Shown here: piece after piece, positions 49,631 through 57,270 of the stretch
Layout of the letters: each line of letters begins with the position of its first letter
Position numbering within the stretch: the first letter of the stretch is position 1
Source of the DNA: Ferrovum sp. PN-J185
GTDB taxonomy: Bacteria; Pseudomonadota; Gammaproteobacteria; Burkholderiales; Ferrovaceae
DNA length: 64,000 nt
NCBI RefSeq assembly: GCF_001581925.1
Contig: NZ_LQZA01000001.1
Span: forward strand, 310,001 to 374,000
Reading direction: 5' to 3'
Program-made: the position numbers and the translations under genes
Notes under the pieces: model-generated
What the model saw: only the letters and a program-made list of their open reading frames with translations
Told to the model about the DNA's origin: nothing
Databases searched by the model: none

Positions 49631-50908
49631 GTGCAGCGTTCTTCTACTCACACTTTTACGCTACAGCAGTGGTTGAATTATCAGCAGTCATTACATCAAC
49701 AGGTCATAGAGCTTGGTCTTGATCGGGTTAGGGAAGTGGCACGCAGCATGTCACTTCACCCAACTTGTCCAATTATCACTGTTGCCGGTACGAACGGTAA
49801 AGGATCTACCTGTGCGTTTTTAAATTCTATTTTATCTGTTGCCGGTTATAAAACGGGTATTTATACGTCTCCTCACTTAGTTCGTTACAACGAACGAATA
49901 GCCATCAATGATCGTCTTGTTAGTGATGAAGAGTTGTGTCAACAATTTCAGAAAATTGAAGAAGCTCGACAAGAGGTTAGTTTGACGCCCTTTGAATTTG
50001 GAGTGTTAGCAGCAGTCTCTTTGTTTATCGAGCAACAGGTTGATGTGATGATTCTAGAAGTGGGACTTGGCGGAAGGCTGGATGCAGTAAATATTTTTGA
50101 CCCCACGGTATCTATTGTGACCAGTATAGGGATTGATCATATTGAATATTTAGGTGATAACCGCGAAGACATAGGTCGAGAGAAGGCAGGAATTTTTAGG
50201 CCACAGACACCTGCAATCTGTGCTGATCCTGATCCACCGCAGAGTATTATTAATTATGCCAAGCAAATTAATGCACCGTTAAAATTATGGGGAAAAGATT
50301 TTTCTCTAACTAATGCAGGAGAGTCGTTAGTATTTGTGGGTTGCGATAGGTGCATTGACTCTCTTCCTTACCCGGCGCTCAAAGGAGGCTTTCAGTTACA
50401 TAACGCTGCGGCAGCGATTTGTGCGCTATTGAGTTTATCTGATCGCATTCACATTACTACACAGCATATTGAATATGGTTTGAAAAATGTGTTTATTGCC
50501 GGTCGCTATCAACAATTAACTCATCACTGCACTATTATTCTCGATGTAGCACATAATCCTCATGGTGCACAGCAGTTAAAGAAAAACCTTATTGAACAAC
50601 CATGCTATGGTCGTACTAAATTGGTTTTTGGTATGTTACGGGATAAAGATATCAGAGGTGTGGTTGAGCAATTACACCCTGTAACAGATGAATGGCATGT
50701 GGCCCCGGTTCCTGATCTAAGGGGAGCAAATGCCAGCGAGCTTGCTCATTTTATCGAGCAAGTGGGTGGTAAAGTAAAGACACATGACTCCTTTCAAGAA
50801 GCCATGACTGATGCATTAAATACATCAGAAGCTCTAGATCGTATCGTCGTGACAGGATCCTTTGTGACAGTGGGTCTTGTGACTGATTATTTAGTTAATT
50901 TGGGCTGA
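49631..50908 (+). CDS. folC: Bifunctional dihydrofolate/folylpolyglutamate synthase
   Basis: This 425-residue Mur-ligase-like enzyme has Walker A AGTNGKGSTCAFLN at residues 52-65, YTSPHLVRYNERI, GLGGRLDAVNIFDP and DVAHNPHGAQQL. It glutamylates folates. The GTG start is 2 bases after the formate-THF ligase stop, which places folate retention in the same operon as C1 loading. In many betaproteobacteria folC instead neighbours accD and a sporulation-domain gene, so the present context is unusual. It overlaps the convergent regulator gene by 18 bases. Confidence 0.94.
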   Translation: MQRSSTHTFTLQQWLNYQQSLHQQVIELGLDRVREVARSMSLHPTCPIITVAGTNGKGSTCAFLNSILSVAGYKTGIYTSPHLVRYNERIAINDRLVSDEELCQQFQKIEEARQEVSLTPFEFGVLAAVSLFIEQQVDVMILEVGLGGRLDAVNIFDPTVSIVTSIGIDHIEYLGDNREDIGREKAGIFRPQTPAICADPDPPQSIINYAKQINAPLKLWGKDFSLTNAGESLVFVGCDRCIDSLPYPALKGGFQLHNAAAAICALLSLSDRIHITTQHIEYGLKNVFIAGRYQQLTHHCTIILDVAHNPHGAQQLKKNLIEQPCYGRTKLVFGMLRDKDIRGVVEQLHPVTDEWHVAPVPDLRGANASELAHFIEQVGGKVKTHDSFQEAMTDALNTSEALDRIVVTGSFVTVGLVTDYLVNLG

Positions 50909-51226
50909 TTTTTTGAGATATTTTGTGAGTTGATTAAAGTAATCAAGAGTAATTTGTGAGGGTTTTAGAAATTTAAATCGGTTATCTTCGCCCGGGAGAA
51001 TCTCAATAAAGCCAGCCTCTCTGAGATGTTTTAATCGTGCGTGCAGTGTTGCCGGTGAGGCTAAATCCTGTTGACGTAAAATATCACTCACACTAATCAT
51101 TTGATTATGCTGCCGTGCATTGCCAATCATATATAAGATTTCTTTTCCTACAGAATCAATATCTTGGTAAGGAGCTTGAGACTCAAGTTCTTTAGCTAGA
51201 GTATAAAAACGAAACAGTGACTTCAT
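50891..51226 (-). CDS. Small winged-helix DNA-binding protein (MarR-like)
   Basis: This 111-residue protein has a helix-turn-helix region, ISVSDILRQQDLASPATLHARLKHLREAGFIEILPGEDNR, that reads as a winged helix similar to MarR-type regulators. It has no sensor domain. Its family and target are not known. It sits alone between folC and a prepilin peptidase gene with a 98-base gap to the latter, so it may regulate either or an unlinked gene. Confidence 0.7.
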   Translation of the reverse strand: MKSLFRFYTLAKELESQAPYQDIDSVGKEILYMIGNARQHNQMISVSDILRQQDLASPATLHARLKHLREAGFIEILPGEDNRFKFLKPSQITLDYFNQLTKYLKKSAQIN

Positions 51227-51324
51227 TGCACATACCTCTTGTAATATATTGTTACATTTTATAGTAAGTTAAGACTAAATAATCATTCTTTTTTATAAAT
51301 TTCGTGATTTTTTTATAAGTAATA

Positions 51325-51792
51325 ATGGTTAAACATACTGTAAATGATAAGAAGAACTTTTTTAATATGTGTAATAACTTAAGTCTGTTGAGTTTGCTTG
51401 TTATAGCGTCTGTGTTCGACCTTAGCCAACGCAGAATTCCTAATTGGTTAATTTTAATGGGCTGTGGGATAGCATTTTTTATTGCCAGATTGAATGGTGT
51501 GATGACTATTGAGTCAACCTTACAGGCAATGGGTTTGGCATTGTTATTAGGTTTTCCATTATATCAACGTGGTTGGTGTGGAGCAGGGGATATAAAATTA
51601 ATGATCATGGTGGCTTCCTTTGTGGGAGCATTATTATTCCTTAAACTGGTTGTTTATGTTTTGGCTGCAGGGGGACTAGTGAGCGCTTATTATCGTCTAA
51701 AATCAGCGCACCAAACAGTCCCTTATGCTCTTGCTATTACGATAGGAGTGATGATTAACCAATCCATTTCTTATTTAAATGGTTATGTTTAA
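51325..51792 (+). CDS. A24-family prepilin peptidase (CpaA/TadV-like)
   Basis: This 155-residue membrane protein has the two catalytic aspartates of type IV prepilin peptidases: FDLSQRRIPNW near residue 32 and GAGDIKLMIM near residue 89. Four to five helices surround them. It lacks the N-methyltransferase domain of PilD, as in Tad/Flp-type peptidases. No pilin or secretion gene is close by, so it appears orphaned. The ATG at 51325 lacks a clear ribosome-binding site, and ATG at 51367 is an alternative start just before the first helix. Confidence 0.82.
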   Translation: MVKHTVNDKKNFFNMCNNLSLLSLLVIASVFDLSQRRIPNWLILMGCGIAFFIARLNGVMTIESTLQAMGLALLLGFPLYQRGWCGAGDIKLMIMVASFVGALLFLKLVVYVLAAGGLVSAYYRLKSAHQTVPYALAITIGVMINQSISYLNGYV

Positions 51793-52573
51793 GAGTTGTT
51801 TTAGTTAGTCGGTCTAAAATAGTGAAATGGTTATCACCTTCACAAAGAGTAAGTGACTGAGTTAATCCAGCTACCTTTGCATAGTCCTTAGTTTGCCTTA
51901 TTAATTCAGCAAGTTCTGCTGTTCCCACCCATAGTTCAGTATCAATAGAAGAATGAGTCTTTGATTGTATAGGAGAAAGTAGATTAATTTCATCACCGTT
52001 TATTTTTAAAGCACGGTAATAACGGGTTTTTTGTAATGGTGTTAGATCGTAAATACCACTGATTAATAAACGTTTATTAATCCATGTGTAGTCATGACTC
52101 ATTAATGCAAGATGGGCTCCCGCCGACCAACCACAAATAGTCCAATGATCGAATTGATTCATGTAGTGTTGATGTAATGCAGAAAGTCCTAAGTTAATAC
52201 TATCAATAATATTTTTTAAAGAGAATTCTGGAGCTAGGGGATAGCCAAGATGTGCAATAGATATTCCTTGTTGAATGAATCCGTCGCTTAAAAAATAAAA
52301 GTCTTCCTTAGCACGATTTTGCCAATAGCCGCCGTGAATAAAAATAACGATTCGTGATGTATGTTGTTTGGGAAAAAAGAGTTGTACTTGCTGCCTGTCA
52401 TGTTGGCCAAAAATTATCTTTTCTTGTTGAGGATGGATTGCTGCAAAGAGATCACTTTTAACACGCCACTGCTGAGTAATTTCATTTACATTCAATACAG
52501 CAGCGCCATTGTCATAGGCATTATTTGCCTCCCTCTCACTCCAATGTTGCCAAGAAAGATTATCGTTATCCAT
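51755..52573 (-). CDS. Alpha/beta hydrolase (arylformamidase/carboxylesterase-like)
   Basis: This 272-residue protein shows an oxyanion-hole motif FIHGGYWQNRAKEDF near residue 77 and a nucleophile elbow GWSAGAHLALM near residue 147. A likely catalytic histidine is in CEGDNHFTILDRL near the C-terminus. The HGGYW motif resembles kynurenine formamidases and related esterases. Substrate is unknown, and no tryptophan-degradation genes are nearby. It overlaps the convergent prepilin peptidase gene by 38 bases. Confidence 0.82.
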   Translation of the reverse strand: MDNDNLSWQHWSEREANNAYDNGAAVLNVNEITQQWRVKSDLFAAIHPQQEKIIFGQHDRQQVQLFFPKQHTSRIVIFIHGGYWQNRAKEDFYFLSDGFIQQGISIAHLGYPLAPEFSLKNIIDSINLGLSALHQHYMNQFDHWTICGWSAGAHLALMSHDYTWINKRLLISGIYDLTPLQKTRYYRALKINGDEINLLSPIQSKTHSSIDTELWVGTAELAELIRQTKDYAKVAGLTQSLTLCEGDNHFTILDRLTKTTLKHNHLNKKWIG

Positions 52574-52632
52574 GACTATTCCTATATTAAAAGTGATAAG
52601 CTAGCATTTATTTTATTGGTTAGAGGTTTTAT

Positions 52633-53421
52633 ATGTACAGTAGTCACAAAAAAAATCTTTTTCAGCAATGTGGTTTGATAATACTAGTTGGTTTATTAAG
52701 TGCTTGTGCAATGAATAGTGCACCTGTCATACCCGCTCCACCCATTAACCTTAGCGAGTTAGATCCTTTTTACTTGTCTTTTTTGAAAGAGCAATGTAGA
52801 AGCTATTCTCTCAAAGAAGGATCACCTGAATTTAATCAATGTTTATTAAAGCAAGCCAATGCCAATCGTGATGTGAATATGTACAAGTATTCAAGTCAAT
52901 ATAAAAAAGATGTAGCCAAAGCAATGTCATCAGTGCAACAGCAAGCAACGCAAAATAATGTTGTGCAGACAACCCAGCATAATGCTACATCAGCTTCAAC
53001 AGTACCTTTAGCTACAGCCCCTGTCGTAACGGCACAGGTATCAGACTTAATGCAAGGAGTTAAACAATGTGATGAGCTACAGTCAGCGCCTACGGTACGA
53101 GAAAAAGTAATTGGTAAACTATTGGTTGCCAATGAACAAAGTGATAATAAACTTGATTTACTGTCAAACCATAACAAAATTACAGATGAGCAAAAACCCT
53201 TAGTAAAAGCTTTTGCTAAGGAGCACTATGCTTGCTTTAAACAGCTTGAAAAGCAAATTAACACTGTGGCACAAGCTAATATTGTAAGTGATTATATGAA
53301 TGCTACTGATGAAATACTGGCTCAGTTTTATTCTGGTGATACAACAGTGGCAAAAACCAATAGCGCCTTTTTAAAAGTCAAAGCAATAAGAGATAACGCA
53401 TTAGCACGTTTACACAATTAG
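52633..53421 (+). CDS. Putative lipoprotein of unknown function
   Basis: This 262-residue protein has a signal peptide ending LLSAC, with Cys25 as the lipidation site. A proline-rich stretch and a segment with three cysteines (KEQCRSYSLKEGSPEFNQCL, CDEL) follow. A glutamine- and threonine-rich linker leads to a helical C-terminal part. No family was recognised. It lies between a divergent hydrolase and the terminator shared with the nucleotide-sugar dehydrogenase, so it is probably monocistronic. An envelope role is inferred only from the lipobox. Confidence 0.75.
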   Translation: MYSSHKKNLFQQCGLIILVGLLSACAMNSAPVIPAPPINLSELDPFYLSFLKEQCRSYSLKEGSPEFNQCLLKQANANRDVNMYKYSSQYKKDVAKAMSSVQQQATQNNVVQTTQHNATSASTVPLATAPVVTAQVSDLMQGVKQCDELQSAPTVREKVIGKLLVANEQSDNKLDLLSNHNKITDEQKPLVKAFAKEHYACFKQLEKQINTVAQANIVSDYMNATDEILAQFYSGDTTVAKTNSAFLKVKAIRDNALARLHN

Positions 53422-53440
53422 TATAACTTAAAGTGATTAA

Positions 53441-53472
53441 AAGGGGAGCAGTTTAACTTTGCTCCTTTTTTT
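53441..53472. terminator. Bidirectional terminator between lipoprotein and nucleotide-sugar dehydrogenase genes
   Basis: GGAGCA at 53445-53450 pairs with TGCTCC at 53460-53465. The stem is extended by G-U and A-T pairs into flanking A and T runs (AAAAGG on the left, seven T on the right). It lies between two convergent genes and should stop transcription in both directions. Confidence 0.75.
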
Positions 53473-54748
53473 ATAAGCGTGTGTCAACTTGGTCTAAAGC
53501 TAAAATATGTTTTAAGTCATAAATGACATGATTGGGTTTAGTCCAACTCTTGTATTGTTCAAATGTAAAACGCTGAAATGATTGGTGACCAACTGCAATT
53601 ATAATTCCATCATAATAATATTGTTTTGGTTCATCAATTAGTGCCAGATTGTATTCCTCTTTCACCTCCTCTGAATTGGCGTGAGGGTCAAAAATATCAA
53701 CGTGACAATCGTAAGCTTGCAATAGCTTGCTTAATTTAATCACTTGCGTGTTACGAATATCGCTACAATTTTCTTTGAAAGTAAAACCAAGAATTAAAAT
53801 AGTTGCATGAGCAATATTTATTTTCTTTTGAATCATTGTTTTAATCATTTGATTGGCTACATGTCGAGGCATATTCTCATTAATGCGTCGTGCACTATTA
53901 ACCATCTCAGGGTAAAGACCAATCATTTGTGACTTGTAAGACAGATAATAAGGATCAATCCCAATACAGTGGCCACCCACAAGCCCTGGGCGATAACTAT
54001 GAAAGTTCCATTTGCTTTCTGCAGCTTTTAAGACGGATTCTGTATCTATTCCAAGTTGATTGAAAAATACAGTCATTTCATTCATAAACGCAATATTGAT
54101 ATCACGTTGTGTGTTTTCAATAATTTTTGCAGCTTCAGCAATTTTTATATTTTCCGCCAAGTACGTTCCTGCAACGATAATTTCTTGATATAGACGGTCT
54201 ATTAACTGTGCGCTATCTGGTGTTGAGCCTGAAGTAATTTTTTTTATATTTTCAACTCGTCTATTTTTATCACCCGGATTGATTCTTTCTGGACTATAGC
54301 CACAATAAAAGTCTTCGTTAAAGCGTAATCCTGATACTTTTTCTAAGATAGGAACACATTCTTCTTCTGTTGCACCTGGGTATACGGTTGACTCATAAAT
54401 GATGATGTCATCTTTCTTTAAATGGCGAGCTACTAACGTTGATGCTTGAATTAATGGAGTTAAATCGGGTTGATTATTATGTTTAATAGGCGTGGGTACT
54501 GTAATAATGTAACAGTTAGCATTGTTCAACTGTTCTTCATTATGTGTAAACGTTAAAAAACGTGCTGTTTTAAACTCAGATTGATCTATTTCATGTTGGT
54601 CATCGATTCCTGCAATAAGTTGTTTAATTCTTTTCTCTTTAATATCAAAGCCAATAACATAGCGCTGTTTTCCAAAGGCTAAAGCTAAAGGTAACCCCAC
54701 ATATCCTAACCCAATAATGGCAATTTTAATTTCTTGTAATTGATGCAT
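53471..54748 (-). CDS. Nucleotide-sugar dehydrogenase (TviB/WbpO-type UDP-HexNAc 6-dehydrogenase)
   Basis: This 425-residue UDP-glucose/GDP-mannose dehydrogenase family protein has the NAD-binding IAIIGLGYVGLPLALAFG at the start and ESTVYPGATEEECVPILE. The catalytic cysteine is in GGHCIGIDPYYL near residue 260. Motifs such as GYSPERINPGDK are typical of TviB/WbpO enzymes that oxidise UDP-N-acetylhexosamine to the uronic acid. The product would enter a surface polysaccharide. It is divergent from the neuB-neuC pair across 294 bases. Confidence 0.88.
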   Translation of the reverse strand: MHQLQEIKIAIIGLGYVGLPLALAFGKQRYVIGFDIKEKRIKQLIAGIDDQHEIDQSEFKTARFLTFTHNEEQLNNANCYIITVPTPIKHNNQPDLTPLIQASTLVARHLKKDDIIIYESTVYPGATEEECVPILEKVSGLRFNEDFYCGYSPERINPGDKNRRVENIKKITSGSTPDSAQLIDRLYQEIIVAGTYLAENIKIAEAAKIIENTQRDINIAFMNEMTVFFNQLGIDTESVLKAAESKWNFHSYRPGLVGGHCIGIDPYYLSYKSQMIGLYPEMVNSARRINENMPRHVANQMIKTMIQKKINIAHATILILGFTFKENCSDIRNTQVIKLSKLLQAYDCHVDIFDPHANSEEVKEEYNLALIDEPKQYYYDGIIIAVGHQSFQRFTFEQYKSWTKPNHVIYDLKHILALDQVDTRL

Positions 54749-55042
54749 AACTTATCTCCCTTTTCTTCCGGAGACAATTGTGCTCATGCATGCGCTATAA
54801 AATGTTTTTAATTGTTAATTTATGTCGAAATATATTTTGCAACCTAATTTATAAGGAGAACTTATAGGTTGGTATCTTAATGTTGGTGCGGACCTAATAT
54901 TTAAAAAATCATATCTTTTCAAATTTTTACAATTGAATAGTTGTTATTTTTTACAATTTTGTCACCTTGGTGTAACCAATATAGTTCTGAGTCAGTGTTA
55001 CTCTACCTATCGGACAAAAATTATTAGGGGAGTGAGTAGTAA
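54749..55042. promoter_or_regulatory. Divergent intergenic region between nucleotide-sugar dehydrogenase and neuB
   Basis: This 294-base AT-rich region should contain two promoters. TTGTCA at 54959-54964 with TATAGT at 54980-54985 (15-base spacing, short) could serve neuB. A bulged inverted repeat lies at 54841-54870, with outer arms AACCTA and TAGGTT and inner arms TATAAG and CTTATA. It contains no gene of credible length. No operator for a known regulator was recognised. Confidence 0.4.
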
Positions 55043-56080
55043 GTGCAGATAGATCGATATCACATCACATCAAGTAACGCTCCTTTTATTATTGCTGAAA
55101 TAGCCTTAGGTCATGAAGGAAGTCTTGGTATGGCAATGGCTTATATTGATTTAGCCAAATCATGTGGTGCTTCAGCAGTAAAGTTTCAAATGCATTTGGC
55201 ACATGAAGAGAGTACACCATGGGAACCGTGGAGAGTGCCATTTAGCCATCAAGATAAAACTCGTTTTGACTATTGGCAACGAACTGCCTTTCTCTTTGAT
55301 GAATGGCAAAAACTTAAACATCATGCTGAACATTTAGGTTTGGTTTTTTTATGTTCACCCTTTTCTTTAAAGGCCTGTGATTGGTTAGAAGAGATGAATA
55401 TTAGTGCCTGGAAAGTAGCCTCAGGTGAAATCCATAATCAACAATTAATGCAACGGCTCGCTCAATCAAATAAACCCATAATCCTATCTAGCGGTTTAAG
55501 TCGAACTCATGAGGTGATTGGATTAGTTAAGGGCCTTCAAGTACAAAAACGCAGTGTAGCATTGTTGCATTGTACAACACGTTACCCAACGCAGGCAGAA
55601 GAGGTCGGTTTGAATGTAATGGAAGAGATGCACGCATTACTTCCCACTCTTCCGTTAGGTTTGTCTGACCATTCAGGAGAAGTCTACCCAGCTGTTTTAG
55701 CCACCTACTTAGGTGCTTGCATAATCGAAGTTCATTTAACTTTTCATCATTCTATGTTCGGCCCAGATGTTAAATCTTCTTTGACTCCAGATCAATTCAA
55801 AGAAATGGTACGAGCAGTTAATTTTGCGCATATTATGCGAAATAATCCAGTAAATAAAGACACGCAAATTGATCAATTAAGTTGTACACGCATTATTTTT
55901 TCAAGAAGCCTTTACACTCAAACATCTTTACGAATAGGAGAGATTTTGACTGAGAAACATATTGGCTATAAAAAACCAGGAGGTGGACTAACCTATGAAC
56001 AAAAGAATTTAATTTTAGGACGAAAAGCCAAGAAGGATCTCCCAGAAAACCATTGTTTAAGAGTTGAAGATTTTGAATAA
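55043..56080 (+). CDS. neuB: N-acetylneuraminate synthase family protein (NeuB-like) with SAF domain
   Basis: This 345-residue protein has the NeuB TIM barrel: FIIAEIALGHEGSLGMAMAYIDLAK near residue 15, AVKFQMH, KVASGEIHN, ILSSGLS and GLSDHSGE, with metal and PEP-binding residues. A C-terminal SAF antifreeze-like domain extends from about residue 285 (RSLYTQTSLRIGEILTEKHI). Enzymes of this family condense PEP with an N-acetylhexosamine to form nonulosonic acids (sialic, legionaminic or pseudaminic). The exact product is not inferable. It begins with GTG and overlaps neuC by 17 bases. Confidence 0.9.
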   Translation: MQIDRYHITSSNAPFIIAEIALGHEGSLGMAMAYIDLAKSCGASAVKFQMHLAHEESTPWEPWRVPFSHQDKTRFDYWQRTAFLFDEWQKLKHHAEHLGLVFLCSPFSLKACDWLEEMNISAWKVASGEIHNQQLMQRLAQSNKPIILSSGLSRTHEVIGLVKGLQVQKRSVALLHCTTRYPTQAEEVGLNVMEEMHALLPTLPLGLSDHSGEVYPAVLATYLGACIIEVHLTFHHSMFGPDVKSSLTPDQFKEMVRAVNFAHIMRNNPVNKDTQIDQLSCTRIIFSRSLYTQTSLRIGEILTEKHIGYKKPGGGLTYEQKNLILGRKAKKDLPENHCLRVEDFE

Positions 56081-57200
56081 AACCATTTGTGTTGCTATTA
56101 CTGCTCGTCCTAGTTATTCTCGCATTAGAAGTGCTTTATCTATTTTAAGTAAAAATAAAGATATAGATTTACATATTCTCTGTTCTGGATCCGCTTTATT
56201 GAGTCGTTACGGACGTATTGTCGACTATATTCAACGTGATGGATTTCACGTTTATGATGAGTTATACACTTACGTTGAAGGGGATGAGTCTATTAATATG
56301 GCGTTAACTACCGCCAACACTATTAGTCTTTCTGCGCAAGCATTTAAAAAGCTAGCCCCAAATTATATTGTTACGATTGCCGATCGCTATGAAACATTGG
56401 GTACAGCGGTAGCAGCAAGTTATATGAATATACCCTTGGTACATATTCAAGGGGGTGAAGTGAGTGGGAATATTGATGAGGTAGTAAGACATACAGTCAC
56501 AAAATTATCTGATTTTCATCTTGTTTCAAATGAGTATGCTGCACAACGCGTACATTCTTTAGGTGAATCGCCTGAAAATATATTTATAACAGGGTGTCCA
56601 TCAATTGATATTGCTGAAGAAGCCAAGCAGATTTCCCAAGAAGTTTTGGTTAATTCTTTACAACTTCAATTGGGTAGTCACATTTTTAATTTGGCTGAAC
56701 CGTTTATTGTTTTATTGATTCATCCCGAAACCAATCATCATGAAGAAAGCTTTAATAATATGTTTTTATTATTAGCGCTACTTACCAAACTTGATATCAA
56801 CGTATTGGTATTTAATCCAAACGTTGATAGTGGCTCGGATTCGATGTGGCAAGCTCTAGAGTTTTTTAAAAAAGGATATGAACAAAGCCGTTTTTATTAC
56901 ATTAACAATCTTGAGGGACATGTTTTCTTGAAATTATTAACATTAAGTTCATGCCTCGTCGGGAATTCAAGTGTTGGCATTAGAGAATGTGCCTATTTGG
57001 GTGTTCCTGTTGTTAATGTTGGTGAACGTCAGAGCGGGCGTGAACGAGCTAATAATGTTTTGGATGTAGCTTGGGATGAATATGAAATTACGGCTGCTAT
57101 ATTACAACAATTAAGTATCCAATGTTATCCTCAATCAACACTTTATGGTAATGCTGATGCAGGTGAGAGAATTGCGAGCGTACTTAACTCATTAAGTTAA
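56064..57200 (+). CDS. neuC: Hydrolysing UDP-N-acetylglucosamine 2-epimerase (NeuC/LegG-like)
   Basis: This protein of about 378 residues has the GT-B fold epimerase pattern: ICVAITARPSYSRIRSAL at the start, DRYETLGTAVAASYMNIPLVHIQGGEVSG near residue 108, GCPSIDIA, and GNSSVGIRECAYLGVPVVNVGERQSGRER near 310. It would produce ManNAc or a relative for the neighbouring NeuB. The start is a TTG at 56064 or 56073; no ATG is available. A CMP-sugar synthetase (NeuA) is not seen in the window. Confidence 0.9.
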   Translation: MKILNKTICVAITARPSYSRIRSALSILSKNKDIDLHILCSGSALLSRYGRIVDYIQRDGFHVYDELYTYVEGDESINMALTTANTISLSAQAFKKLAPNYIVTIADRYETLGTAVAASYMNIPLVHIQGGEVSGNIDEVVRHTVTKLSDFHLVSNEYAAQRVHSLGESPENIFITGCPSIDIAEEAKQISQEVLVNSLQLQLGSHIFNLAEPFIVLLIHPETNHHEESFNNMFLLLALLTKLDINVLVFNPNVDSGSDSMWQALEFFKKGYEQSRFYYINNLEGHVFLKLLTLSSCLVGNSSVGIRECAYLGVPVVNVGERQSGRERANNVLDVAWDEYEITAAILQQLSIQCYPQSTLYGNADAGERIASVLNSLS

Positions 57201-57270
57201 TTAGGTACAGCTTCAATCACTGTTATTTGAAAAGTGTTACTAAATAAGCAAAAAATGGTATCTTTCACTT

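Noticed and set aside
54749-55042. Possible tRNA, insertion site or small gene in the longest intergenic gap
   Set aside because: No cloverleaf, terminal repeats, target duplication or credible frame with a ribosome-binding site was found.
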